In this document: piece after piece, positions 1-7,841 of the stretch
How the letters are laid out: the number at the start of each line of letters is the position of its first letter
Position numbering within the stretch: the stretch's first letter is position 1
Assembly: GCF_002074055.1 (NCBI RefSeq)
Contig: NZ_CP014619.1
Location: 682,001 to 746,000 of the forward strand
Reading direction: 5' to 3'
Origin: Frondihabitans sp. 762G35
GTDB lineage: Bacteria; Actinomycetota; Actinomycetes; Actinomycetales; Microbacteriaceae
DNA length: 64,000 bases
The notes under the pieces: model-generated
Told to the model about the DNA's origin: nothing
Seen by the model: only the letters and a program-made list of their open reading frames with translations
Database searches by the model: none
Position numbers and translations under genes: made by a program

Positions 1-864
1 GTGGAGAGCAGTCCTCAGATACGCGGTACTCATCTGCTGGATGACGGCCACCCGCTCAGGGTTCTCGTCGGTGGTCTCGGCCACTTCGTAGCCGACGATC
101 CCGCCGAGGGCGTGCTCGGCCCCGTAGAAGGTGAGGAGGTCGGTGGCGCCGGGGCTGTATGTGTAGGCGTCGGTGAACCAGTCGGGTCCGCGGCTGGACA
201 TCTTGGACTGGTCATGATCGCCCGCGATGACGAGGGTGGGTGTGGTCAGCTCCTGGAATGAGGGGCGCATGAACGGAAAGTTCGCCTGCGCGAACGGATG
301 CAGGTCTTCGCCGCCGACGCCGGTTGCTGCGAACAAAATGCCAGCGGTGACTCGGCTGTCAGACAGGTCCTCGCCGACCTGGCCGGCTTCGTCGAAGATC
401 CGTGCGCCGAGGAGCGACTGGGCCGTCTGTCCGCCCCAGGAGTGACCGGTCGCGGCAACGCGGCTGCGGTCGATGCGGCCAGCAAGTCCGGGTACGGCGG
501 TCTCGATGGTGTCGAGCTGGTCGAGGATCCGGGTGAGATCCGCGATCCGCTCGGTCCAGATCGTCGGAAACGCCGGGTGGTCGAACCCGAAACCGTTTCG
601 GCGCGAGTCGAGGTGGGTGGGCTGGATTACGACGAACCCTCGCGAGGCCCAGAACGCGGTGAGCGGCGCGTAGCCGTCGAGGTTCCACCCGTTGCCGTGG
701 GAGAACACCACCACGGGGAGGTTCGTGCCGGCAGTCGGCGCGGACACACGCACCTCCAGCGGGACCGGACGGTCGGGGGCGGACAACGTCACTGGAGCGA
801 CGGAGACGACCGGAGTGCTGGCGCCGATGATGCCGTCCAGCGCGTCGAAGAGAAGCGAGGTCAT
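1..864 (-). CDS. Alpha/beta hydrolase (dienelactone hydrolase/PAF-acetylhydrolase-like), 3' end outside window
   Basis: The minus strand reads open for 288 codons and runs off the window start, so the C-terminus is missing. The product has an alpha/beta-hydrolase layout: an oxyanion-type FSHGNG early on, the nucleophile elbow GHSWGG near residue 140, an acid-bearing AGDHD further on and a candidate catalytic His in EHALGG. It is probably a cytoplasmic esterase or lipase-like enzyme; the substrate is unknown. I chose the ATG at 864 over that at 870 because AGAAAGGA then sits six bases upstream. It is divergent from a TetR gene, with a large palindrome between them, so it is probably repressed by that regulator. 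Confidence 0.85.
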   Translation of the reverse strand, partial: MTSLLFDALDGIIGASTPVVSVAPVTLSAPDRPVPLEVRVSAPTAGTNLPVVVFSHGNGWNLDGYAPLTAFWASRGFVVIQPTHLDSRRNGFGFDHPAFPTIWTERIADLTRILDQLDTIETAVPGLAGRIDRSRVAATGHSWGGQTAQSLLGARIFDEAGQVGEDLSDSRVTAGILFAATGVGGEDLHPFAQANFPFMRPSFQELTTPTLVIAGDHDQSKMSSRGPDWFTDAYTYSPGATDLLTFYGAEHALGGIVGYEVAETTDENPERVAVIQQMSTAYLRTALH

Positions 865-904
865 GGCCATTCCTTTCTGAGGCGCGCTCTAAGATACGAT
901 TTAT

Positions 905-942
905 CGGAGCGTCGTTCCGTAACGTTACGGAACTATGCTCCG
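905..942. promoter_or_regulatory. Large palindromic operator between hydrolase and TetR genes
   Basis: A perfect 20-bp palindrome, GTTCCGTAACGTTACGGAAC at 914-933, is nested in a wider dyad whose outer arms CGGAGC (905-910) and GCTCCG (937-942) are exactly symmetrical about the same centre. A further half-site, CTCCGTAA, lies at 939-946. It sits in the divergent spacer, as expected for autorepression and hydrolase control by the TetR protein; that link is inferred. Confidence 0.7.
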
Positions 943-982
943 TAATGCAAGTATGCGCGATCAGTATGGAGAGGACGGGCAC

Positions 983-1582
983 ATGGCTGAGACCGAGAGC
1001 GACCGGTCGCACCCTGCGCGGCCCCAGCAAGTGGGCCGTCCGCGTCGAAGCCAGCAGGCGCTCCTAGACGCCGCGGCAGCGGTGTTCGTGACCTCCGGAG
1101 TCGACGCTCCGGTGCGCGAGATCGCAGTCGAGGCCGGCGTTGGTGTGGGGACGATCTACCGTCATTTCCCGACCCGTCCGGAGCTCGTGGTGGCGGTGTA
1201 CCGGCACCAGGTCGAGGCGTGTGCAGAGGCAGGCCCGCGACTACTCGCTGAGAGCTCGACGCCCGAGGCAGCCTTGCGGGCATGGGTGGCTTTGTTTGTG
1301 GAGTTCCTCGTCACCAAGCACGGCCTCGCCAGCGCACTCCACGGAGACAGCGCCGGGTCCGATGCTCTGCATACCTACTTCGTCGGACGTCTCATGCCAG
1401 TGTGTGGCGACCTCCTCGAGGCAGCACTCGAATCCGTCGACGCAGCTCCGTCGGTCGATGCGTACAACGTGCTCAAAGGCATCGGCAACCTCTGCATCGG
1501 CGCCGCAAGTGACGCCCGGTACGAGGCCGGCGCCCTCGTGCAGCTATTCATCACTGGCGTGCTTAGCCGAGGGCCACGCTAG
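983..1582 (+). CDS. TetR/AcrR-family transcriptional regulator
   Basis: This 199-residue protein has a TetR N-terminal HTH (residues ~20-65): GRPRRSQQALLDAAAAVF, then VREIAVEAGVGVGTIYRHF, which is the classic recognition helix. The C-terminal ligand domain is poorly conserved, as usual. Earlier in-frame starts exist at 935 and 953, but they lie on or beside the palindrome and lack a ribosome binding site. The ATG at 983 follows GAGAGGA. It is divergent from the hydrolase and most likely represses it until an effector, perhaps the hydrolase substrate, binds. Confidence 0.85.
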   Translation: MAETESDRSHPARPQQVGRPRRSQQALLDAAAAVFVTSGVDAPVREIAVEAGVGVGTIYRHFPTRPELVVAVYRHQVEACAEAGPRLLAESSTPEAALRAWVALFVEFLVTKHGLASALHGDSAGSDALHTYFVGRLMPVCGDLLEAALESVDAAPSVDAYNVLKGIGNLCIGAASDARYEAGALVQLFITGVLSRGPR

Positions 1583-1763
1583 CCCGTGCCGATTGCGCCC
1601 TCGCGCGGAGCACGACAGGAAGCGCCGCGAGAATCAAGCCATTTGTCGTTGCGATTCACATCCCTACCCGTGCAGAAGGGCTTTCCAACGGAACATGCAC
1701 GATGAACGTTCCTCTTGGGACCGTGGCTTGGTCGGGTAGGCCCGCACGACGCATACTCAGCGG

Positions 1764-1940
1764 ATGGCCCGTAGATCCTGGATTCTCCTTGCCGCCGAAG
1801 GGGCGGTCATGCTCTCGATTGGCGGTGAGCTGGCCGGTGCGGGCCACGGAATCGTTTGAGCGATCCTCGTGGTGCTTGGTGCAGTGACGATTGGCATCGC
1901 GATCGGGCGCTACCTTTCGAGTAGGCCGCCCCTCAAATGA
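1764..1940 (+). pseudogene. Small membrane protein ORF interrupted by in-frame TGA
   Basis: From ATG 1764 the frame reads MARRSWILLAAEGAV... for 31 codons to a TGA at 1857-1859. It then continues in the same frame with AILVVLGAVTIGIAIGRYL and stops naturally at 1938-1940. Together the halves make a sensible 57-residue protein with two hydrophobic helices and a basic tail, so the TGA looks like a recent nonsense mutation (for example from TGG). No selenocysteine element is apparent. The family is not recognised. Confidence 0.4.
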
Positions 1941-2013
1941 GCCGGATTTGCGGCCAGCGGATCCCTGAGGGCATTAGGGTCCTTTCGGAAACCCGGAAGG
2001 GTAACTTTCCACC

Positions 2014-2280
2014 ATGCCGTCCTTGATTCAGCAGCGCCAAGCTATCGACCGGCGGCGGACAATAGGAACTTTCCAAGTCGTCACTGGCTTGCTCTTTTTG
2101 CTCCTCGTCGGAGCCTTAGCCCTTAGCGGCAGTTTCACAGGGACCGTTTTCCTAGAAGCGCTGATCGGAATCTCGATGGTGGTTTTCGGGCTCGTGCGGC
2201 GCCGCGATGCCCGACGTAAACAGTCGGCCTTCGAGGCAAAAGGAGGCGCGGACACAGGAAAGCAACGTCCGATCACGTAA
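2014..2280 (+). CDS. Small two-helix membrane protein, unknown
   Basis: An 88-residue product: a polar N-terminus (~20 residues), two hydrophobic segments at ~20-42 and ~46-60, then a basic, Arg/Lys-rich cytoplasmic tail (RRRDARRKQ). It looks like an inner-membrane protein. The ribosome binding site is weak. No family is recognised. It resembles in size and topology several other orphan membrane proteins in the first 12 kb. Confidence 0.55.
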   Translation: MPSLIQQRQAIDRRRTIGTFQVVTGLLFLLLVGALALSGSFTGTVFLEALIGISMVVFGLVRRRDARRKQSAFEAKGGADTGKQRPIT

Positions 2281-2476
2281 CCAACTCTGACCTGCTGGGA
2301 ACCAGCCGTAGACCGCTATCAACGCGGAGTTTGTGTCGGCGCCGTTCGGTGGGAAGCAGAGTACGCGAATCCTCCATCCGGCCGTCTTTACCTGGTTTCC
2401 CATTCGTGCTTGGACGACTCAGCAGTTTCGCGAACGTAGAAGGTCCGGCTTGCGGGCGAGCATTGGACGCAGCACT

Positions 2477-2893
2477 TCACGAGCCGCATACCACCGTCTT
2501 CGTCGGCGTTGGGCGCATGGTGCACAGGAGCGCGAGATCTGCCGTTGCCTGGCTCCACGTCAGTTGCGTCGTTCCGACCGCTGCCGGATACCGCATTGCT
2601 TCTTCCTTCCAGCTCGCTGCGCTCTCGCACTCGACTATGGAGTTTTGGAGTTCCTTGAGCCGGGTTTCCCCTCGGGGTGGCTGTGCGGACAACTGCAAGT
2701 ATGTCGAGCATCCTGTGTGACTCGAGACGTTCGACGCGGGAGTGTGGGAGGGCGTCTGCATGCTCGAAGTGTGTGTCGTCGGCTGACCTGATACGGGTGA
2801 TTCCGCGCACCCGCACAATGTCAGTGCGGTAGCCGCGAAAAAGGTCACTCCACCAACGCACGACGCGGAAGGTGTCCTGCGGGGTTGTCGCAT
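2477..2893 (-). CDS. Putative lipoprotein, unknown function
   Basis: The 138-residue product starts with basic residues (MRQPRRT), has a hydrophobic stretch VGGVTFFAATALTLCGC and a lipobox-like LCGC whose Cys would be lipidated, followed by a Ser/Thr/Pro-rich linker. This is a standard lipoprotein architecture. The mature part contains three more cysteines and no recognised domain. The ATG at 2893 is preceded by GAGG seven bases upstream. An in-frame start at 2983 would add an improbable hydrophilic leader. Confidence 0.55.
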   Translation of the reverse strand: MRQPRRTPSASCVGGVTFFAATALTLCGCAESPVSGQPTTHTSSMQTPSHTPASNVSSHTGCSTYLQLSAQPPRGETRLKELQNSIVECESAASWKEEAMRYPAAVGTTQLTWSQATADLALLCTMRPTPTKTVVCGS

Positions 2894-3046
2894 TCGACCG
2901 CCTCGACCGTCAACTCGTGAATGGATTGCCCCGATCGCCTCACCGAGCATCGAGACGGAGTAGCTACTTCTGCGATAGATCACGGCTACCCGACCGCCCG
3001 GAATTGTGGTCTGAGCTGCCGACGACTGGGCCCCGCATCAGCAGGG

Positions 3047-3310
3047 CTAAGCGTCGCGGCCGGAAGAGGTCGCTCCAGTCGAGGCTTCGGCGCGAGGTCG
3101 AACGGGCGGGTTTGCCGCGTCCTCTTTGAGGCGAATCTTGGCCTGTCGTTCGACGAGGACGGGGACGTAGTCGCGGATGGGTTTCCCGGCGAACACCTGG
3201 TGTTCCTGGTTGACGACATCCCGGATGTGGTCGCGTTCGAGTAACGGGAACTTCTCCGCTAGCCGGTCGATGACTTGTCCGACGGACTGATCCTCACCTG
3301 GGGTATCCAT
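3047..3310 (-). CDS. Small three-helix-bundle dimerisation domain protein
   Basis: An 87-residue protein whose first ~60 residues (VIDRLAEKFPLLERDHIRDV, then RDYVPVLVERQAKIRLK) match the actinobacterial small-protein family called three-helix bundle dimerisation domain. In that family the pattern is an amphipathic helix, a short turn and a basic last helix. The C-terminal ~25 residues look disordered. It lies 60 bases downstream of a second small helical gene and is probably co-transcribed with it. The molecular role of the family is not established. Confidence 0.65.
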   Translation of the reverse strand: MDTPGEDQSVGQVIDRLAEKFPLLERDHIRDVVNQEHQVFAGKPIRDYVPVLVERQAKIRLKEDAANPPVRPRAEASTGATSSGRDA

Positions 3311-3370
3311 GCCGGAAGTCTGTCCCGGTCGGGCGAAGACCGCAATCCCGGTCCTTTCCTGCGGTGCGGG

Positions 3371-3586
3371 TCAGGCGGCGCGGGTGAGGCGTCGACGGAG
3401 TGCGTCGAATTCTTCTGCCGCATGCTCCGACGTCATGGCGCCGTCCTCCACAGAGTGACGGATCGTCTCCAGCTGGAGCCTCAAGGATGCGCGGTCTCGG
3501 TCGGTGATGTCGGTGACGTTCATGAGGGCCGTCTCGGCGGCCATTCGTGCCAGGACGGCGTCACGGGTCCAGCGGTGCACCAGCAT
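3371..3586 (-). CDS. Small helical protein, unknown
   Basis: A 71-residue, charged, all-helical product (LRLQLETIRHSVEDGAMTSE, ending FDALRRRLTRAA) with no membrane segment. A strong ribosome binding site, GGGAGG, stands about six bases before the ATG at 3586, which supports a real gene. It is upstream of and in line with the three-helix-bundle gene, so the two probably form a small operon. No family recognised. Confidence 0.55.
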   Translation of the reverse strand: MLVHRWTRDAVLARMAAETALMNVTDITDRDRASLRLQLETIRHSVEDGAMTSEHAAEEFDALRRRLTRAA

Positions 3587-3667
3587 GAGCGCCTCCCTCG
3601 ATGTCTTCGTTCCCAGGGTTCAAGGATGAGCGATCCCGGTACGGCTCGGGTGGACGGTGTGTGAAAG

Positions 3668-4480
3668 GTGGGCGAAGACGACTCAACGTCTTTCCGGGAC
3701 TGCGAGTGGGACGAGGTCATCGAATTGTCGTATGAACCCCACCTCGTCGAGCCGGCCCTTGACGCACTTGCTGATCGCGCCAAGCATTGGACGCTCGTAT
3801 CGACTGTCTCCGTGTACGCCAAGAACGATCAACCGGATGCGGACGGGTCAGCGTTGCTCGTTGAACCGTTGGACATGGCCGAATAGGCGGACGCCAAGGT
3901 GGCGGCCGAGCGAAGCGCCGCCGCTCGTCTTGGATCTCGCCTTCTCATAGGACGACGAGGGCTCATCGTCGGAGTGGGTGATCCGAGCGACCGCTTCGGG
4001 TACTGGCCGGCACGCTTCAGCCGAATTGGGCCGACGCTGGTGCCTAGGACGGAAGGACGTTTCGTTCAGGCCATCGACGTCTCTGACCTGGCCGCCTGGA
4101 TCGGCCAGGCGGGGCGGGCCGGACACACCGGCACCGTCAATGCGGTTGGCGAGACGATTCCCCTGGCTGATTTTTTCCGTCGAGCGTCATCGGTCGCTGG
4201 CTACAGCGGCGAGCTGGTTGAACTCGACGACGATGTCCTGCTCTCCCAGGATGTTCGCTACTGGGCAGGACCTCGCTCGCTTCCGCTGTGGTCGCCCATT
4301 GAAGATGATGCTTTTGCGCAGCGATCCGCCCATGCGTTCCACGAGTCAGGCGGCACCACGCGATCTCTCGAAGAGACGCTGAAGAGTGTTTTGACCGACG
4401 CTCCCGTGGCGTCGCTCGAGCACGCCGTTTCGGTCTTTCCGCGGCCGAAGGAAGAGGCAGTCCTGCGGAGCGTGCGTTAG
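3668..4480 (+). pseudogene. NAD-dependent epimerase/dehydratase remnant (SDR) with stop at catalytic Tyr
   Basis: Two same-frame stretches, 3668-3886 and 3899-4480, together match an extended SDR of the actinobacterial epimerase type: WTLVSTVSVYA, then AAERSAAARLGSRLL, GLIVGVGDPSDRFGYWPARF and the C-terminal IDVSDLAAWIG. The TAG at 3884-3886 falls exactly where the YxxxK catalytic Tyr should be (stop-A-D-A-K). The N-terminal Rossmann glycine motif, about 70 residues, is missing, with a TGA at 3662-3664 just upstream. The gene is therefore truncated and inactivated. Confidence 0.8.
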
Positions 4481-4508
4481 AGGCTCCCCTGCAAACGCCA
4501 ACCCTCAC

Positions 4509-4546
4509 GAACGATAAAGGTTCCCTTCCGAACACCAGCCGGCTAG
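4509..4546 (+). repeat. Dispersed hairpin repeat, copy 1
   Basis: Contains CGAAC-GATAAAG-GTTCC at 4508-4524 (four paired bases, 7-nt loop), followed by the family's second block, CCCTTCCGAACACC. It lies 3' of the epimerase remnant, in a spacer. Confidence 0.5.
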
Positions 4547-4636
4547 CACGCACCGCGTCCTCCAGCGAATGCCGTCCGAGCCGGACCAAAGTTGTCCAAC
4601 TGCCGCCGTTTCGACGGAACCGAGTGGAATACCTTC

Positions 4637-4792
4637 TTACTTCTTGCGTCGCTTGCGTCTCTGGACGAGCCAAACGATAAAGCACGCCAGCAGAGTAGGC
4701 GGAAGCAAGATAAGAGCGAGGTTTGTGCGGGTATCGGCCACCGACGCTAGCGACAGAATTGACGCCAGATTTCCCCACAGATGAATCGGCAC
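4637..4792 (-). CDS. Very small single-helix membrane protein
   Basis: A 51-residue product from GTG 4792: MPIHLWGNLASILSLAS..., a hydrophobic helix LALILLPPTLLACFIVWLV, then an unusually basic tail QRRKRRKK. GGGAG lies about nine bases upstream of the GTG. The same frame is open much further upstream, but that part is Arg/Pro-rich and unlike protein, so I prefer the short start. It would insert with the basic tail in the cytoplasm. Function unknown. Confidence 0.4.
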   Translation of the reverse strand: MPIHLWGNLASILSLASVADTRTNLALILLPPTLLACFIVWLVQRRKRRKK

Positions 4793-5146
4793 CTGGTTCA
4801 ACTCCCATGATTTTCGATGATCGCGTTCCACACCAATAATGCGCTTGAAGCCAAAGGGAACGCCGCGACGGGGAGCACGCGGTGGTGCTCGTGACGGGCG
4901 ACGGTGCGCGCTGACCGTACGGTCCCCTTGAGAATAATTGCGACCCGACCACCGAACAGGTCCCGGATGGGAGCGCGTCATGGCGGCGCCTCGGTCATAA
5001 GAGAGCCCCCTGGGTCGAACCAACGATTCAAAATTGGGCCGTGGCCGCCCCCTGGCTGATTGACGTTCCTCTGCGGACGCGGGCCTGCAACCACCGAGCA
5101 ACTTCGACCATTGGGCCCATGTCAAATCCAGGAGTAGCCTCCGTCC
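4793..5146. other. Spacer with no supported gene
   Basis: About 350 bases between two small divergent membrane-protein genes. I see no convincing coding frame, RNA gene or clear hairpin here, only open frames of improbable Arg/Pro-rich composition. Confidence 0.5.
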
Positions 5147-5395
5147 ATGATGGACCAGAGGCCGGTTGACGATCAGCAGCCGCGTTGGGTCCGCCGGGAT
5201 AGTCAGCAGGCCTGCTTCCTGGTCGGCGCCCTTTTTCTCGTCCTCGCGATCCTTCTGCCCGTTCTTTTCATTGCGGGTAGAGAGTGGACCGCCCCCTCGA
5301 TCGTGCTCGCAGCCGTCCTCGAGATCTCCTGGATCGGTCTTGCCCAGGCGTACCTTCGCAGTGGCATCTACAAGAGAAACGGTACGAGGCGATAG
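5147..5395 (+). CDS. Small two-helix membrane protein, unknown
   Basis: An 82-residue product with a polar N-terminus (MMDQRPVDDQQPRWVRRDSQ), two hydrophobic helices (~24-44 and ~50-68) and a short basic tail. AGGAG is 12 bases before the first ATG, slightly far. No family recognised. The layout (charged tail, two helices, basic end) recurs in neighbouring orphan genes, but sequences are not obviously homologous. Confidence 0.55.
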   Translation: MMDQRPVDDQQPRWVRRDSQQACFLVGALFLVLAILLPVLFIAGREWTAPSIVLAAVLEISWIGLAQAYLRSGIYKRNGTRR

Positions 5396-5482
5396 GTCAA
5401 GGGTTGAGCTCTTGACCTCTTTATATAAGCGGCACAACGCGGCCGAGGAGTCCTCGTGTGCCCATAACATCCCTCGGGATTC

Positions 5483-5540
5483 GCGAACGCTCAGGGTCTC
5501 CTTGCGACCAGCGCGTCTGGTGCACGCTGATGGTCCGGCT
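5483..5540 (+). repeat. Dispersed hairpin repeat, copy 2 (degenerate)
   Basis: Has two family blocks, GAACGCTCAGGGTCTCC and, 40 bases on, ACGCTGATGGTCCGGC. The stem is imperfect. It sits between two small membrane-protein genes. Confidence 0.4.
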
Positions 5541-5612
5541 TCCGCACCTGAGAGGAGAACACGATTGCCTGCAGTCCCTTACTCTGCAAGTCACGAGCGG
5601 AAAGGGCTCAGC

Positions 5613-5852
5613 ATGGATGAAGACGAGGACGGCTTCCAGTTCGCACCGAACCAGCGGCAAAATTCCGTCCAGAAGGCTGGCTTCAACTTCAGCCTTGTTT
5701 TCGGCATCGCGCTGGTGCCCATCGGCATCGCTTTCATAGTTGTCCTAGCGGCAAAGCAGGAAAATCCGATTTTTGGCATACTTGCCGTCGCCGCGGGCGT
5801 CTTGCTCACCTTCGGTGCTCGTTCGGTCAACCGGGACCAAAAGCGAAGATAG
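5613..5852 (+). CDS. Small two-helix membrane protein, unknown
   Basis: A 79-residue protein with an acidic start (MDEDEDGFQFAPNQRQN), two predicted membrane helices (~24-46 and ~51-69) and a basic C-terminal tail NRDQKRR. GGAAAGGG lies six bases before the ATG, which is why I use this start although the frame is open upstream. Unknown function; same general class as the 5147-5395 product. Confidence 0.6.
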   Translation: MDEDEDGFQFAPNQRQNSVQKAGFNFSLVFGIALVPIGIAFIVVLAAKQENPIFGILAVAAGVLLTFGARSVNRDQKRR

Positions 5853-6051
5853 TGCAGGAGAACCTGGGTCGAACAACGACGACGACCAGTTCACTCCCGG
5901 TGCAAACATGACGCCTCTCCGAACCGCGATGGAAACTAACGCCGAGGCTCCTGCGCGACCGCAGTGAACCACACGGTAGGGGTTCCCGATCGGACGCCGG
6001 CCGCGAGCCGCACGTAGCGGGTTGGCGTGGACGCGCCAGTAGGCTCCGAGG

Positions 6052-6150
6052 ATGACTCTGCGCCGTGTCCTCGACTACATCGGCATCACCCGTCCAAAGG
6101 GTGAGCGCAGCTGGTTACAGAAGCTTCTGGAGCGACGTCGCGCGCGGTAG
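6052..6150 (+). CDS. Tiny basic ORF, uncertain
   Basis: A 32-codon frame, MTLRRVLDYIGITRPKGERS... ending LLERRRAR. Composition is protein-like and basic, but the GAGG before the ATG is too close to be a good ribosome binding site and there is no homology I recognise. It could be the surviving tail of a lost gene. The rest of 5853-6225 shows nothing. Confidence 0.2.
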   Translation: MTLRRVLDYIGITRPKGERSWLQKLLERRRAR

Positions 6151-6225
6151 GGATACCCCACGACACTTCGTTGAGCCCTGAACTGGGATGTGTTCCAGTC
6201 CTCGTCGCGCCCGTATGGTCGCGAC

Positions 6226-6726
6226 ATGCGCATTAACTCCAGCTACCTTTACCGGTCCGTCGTGGTGCTCGCGATCTTGGGGGCCGTTGCCGATACCGTT
6301 CTGTTCGCGGTGGCTCTCCTTCACCTCGCCACCGGCCCCTCGAACTTTGCCTATGAGCTGCTGAACGTCGCCGTCCACGGTTCCATCATCGAGACTGTGA
6401 TGGTGGCCGTCGCGTCTGTAGCGGCCGCGCTTCTTCGTCAGGGCCCCGCAATCTTCCACGGTTTCGTGATGTTGCTCGCGAGTGGCTTTACCGGTGGAAT
6501 CGCACTCGGCCTTTTCTGGACAGGTTCCGGGCTGGCCGGTATCGACTCCACCAGGCAGCCGGCACGACTGAGTTCGATGATCTACGCGATCTGGGGCGTC
6601 GGATCGCAACTGTGGCCCATTCCCGTCATCTTGACGGTGACTGCGGGAATCGTCTGGGTTTCGCCCAGTCTTCGCTCGACCTGGTCCCGTCGCGGCCAAC
6701 AGGCAACGTTGCAAACAGCTAGCTAG
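6226..6726 (+). CDS. Four-helix integral membrane protein, unknown
   Basis: A 166-residue product with four clear hydrophobic segments (roughly residues 10-35, 47-70, 80-100 and 120-146) joined by short loops and a basic C-terminal tail. The ATG at 6226 is preferred; an upstream in-frame ATG at 6190 would add a polar dozen residues before the first helix. No ribosome binding site is obvious. It resembles small unassigned actinobacterial membrane proteins. Confidence 0.6.
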   Translation: MRINSSYLYRSVVVLAILGAVADTVLFAVALLHLATGPSNFAYELLNVAVHGSIIETVMVAVASVAAALLRQGPAIFHGFVMLLASGFTGGIALGLFWTGSGLAGIDSTRQPARLSSMIYAIWGVGSQLWPIPVILTVTAGIVWVSPSLRSTWSRRGQQATLQTAS

Positions 6727-6811
6727 AAAGCCTCGAGCCGGAACGTTCCGGGCGAGCGCCGTGTGGATATGGAGGTTCCCAGGAGTCCACCGCCATGCGG
6801 CGTACGCATGC

Positions 6812-6855
6812 GATTCCCTCTGCCCGTCCGCCAAGGCGGACTCAGAAGGTCCGTC
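6812..6855 (+). repeat. Dispersed hairpin repeat, copy 3
   Basis: Carries a perfect five-base stem, CGGAC-TCAGAAG-GTCCG, at 6837-6853, preceded by the block TTCCCTCTGCCCGTC. Lies in the convergent spacer between the four-helix gene and the HAD gene. Confidence 0.6.
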
Positions 6856-6915
6856 TATCGTGCCCGAGCTTGGAATAAGTCGCGGCGCCAGGGCGGCGAC
6901 GGAAGCGAACGGCGT

Positions 6916-7644
6916 TCACCGTGGGCAAGCGAGTTCTAGCGCCCGCCACATCTGTTCAGGTCGAGTAATCACACATTGCATTCCCAAGACCGCACCGCCG
7001 ACGTCGTCGTGCGCTGAGTCGCCGATCATCAAACAATCCGTCGGGTCCGTGTCGAGCAAATCCGCCGTTAGTTGAAAGATCCGTGGATCGGGTTTGACGT
7101 ATCCGACCTCATAGGACAGGACCACTGCGTCCAGTGCCGAGGCGATGCCCCAACCTTCCAGCGCGGGGCGAATGTTTAGGGCAATGTTTGAGATGAGAGC
7201 CAGACGCACCCCCGCGCTCGATGCTCGGACGATGAACTCGGATACGCCCCGGTTCAACTCCCATTGGTTCGGCATCGTCTCGTAGAGAGCTTCGGCGTCA
7301 TCGAGTGCGATCGCGCCGTCGTGGCTCAGGGTTGAAACGAAAGCGTGCCTGTGTGCTGCCGGATCGAGATTCCAATCCAGGGTTGGGAAGAGATTTCTCG
7401 CGTCGCCCCAAACGTTTCCGAGCCTCTCCACTGCCATCGGCCTTGACGCAGGACTACTCGCCGTCAGGGATCCTGCCTCATCGATCCACATCTCCATGGA
7501 TCGCACGACTGCCGTGGTGTTATGAAAGTCCAGCAGCACGGCCCGAGGATGAGCACCCGATCGGCTGGACAGGGGCGACTCGCCTAACAATGCTTTGCCG
7601 CCGAACTGATCGCTTTGCGCTGGGTTGCTACCGTGTCCGCTCAT
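6916..7644 (-). CDS. HAD-superfamily hydrolase
   Basis: A 242-residue HAD-like protein. Motif I is LLDFHNT: the nucleophilic Asp is present, but the usual second Asp (DxD) is His. Motif II is LISNI, motif III is the Lys in VKPDPRIF, and motif IV is MIGDSAHDDVGGA. The helical cap lies between residues ~50 and 140. It is probably a phosphatase- or dehalogenase-like hydrolase; the altered second Asp weakens a simple phosphatase call. The start at 7644 has a poor ribosome binding site. Confidence 0.8.
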   Translation of the reverse strand: MSGHGSNPAQSDQFGGKALLGESPLSSRSGAHPRAVLLDFHNTTAVVRSMEMWIDEAGSLTASSPASRPMAVERLGNVWGDARNLFPTLDWNLDPAAHRHAFVSTLSHDGAIALDDAEALYETMPNQWELNRGVSEFIVRASSAGVRLALISNIALNIRPALEGWGIASALDAVVLSYEVGYVKPDPRIFQLTADLLDTDPTDCLMIGDSAHDDVGGAVLGMQCVITRPEQMWRALELACPR

Positions 7645-7841
7645 AGAACAAACCTAAGCCGGCGAGATCGCTCATCGAGGGATTGCGACTCCCGCTGGAA
7701 CAACAGAAGCGGTAGCGGTAGCGGCTCCTCTGTGATTGCTCGATCAGGCGCGGAGCGAAGATCCTCTTGGAAGGGCTAGTAATCCGTTGACCGGGTGCTG
7801 CTGCCCTCCTGGCACGGGGGTGGAGCTTATTTGGAACACTG

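Noticed and set aside
1764-1940. TGA as selenocysteine codon in the small membrane ORF
   Set aside because: No downstream hairpin resembling a SECIS element and no redox context; nonsense mutation is simpler.
3899-4480. A free-standing intact gene for the C-terminal part of the SDR
   Set aside because: It lacks both the NAD-binding motif and catalytic Tyr, and is in the same frame as the upstream fragment; it is one broken gene.
4637-5470. A 277-codon minus-strand frame
   Set aside because: Only the last 51 codons look like protein. The upstream part is Arg/Pro-rich and overlaps a better-supported plus-strand gene.
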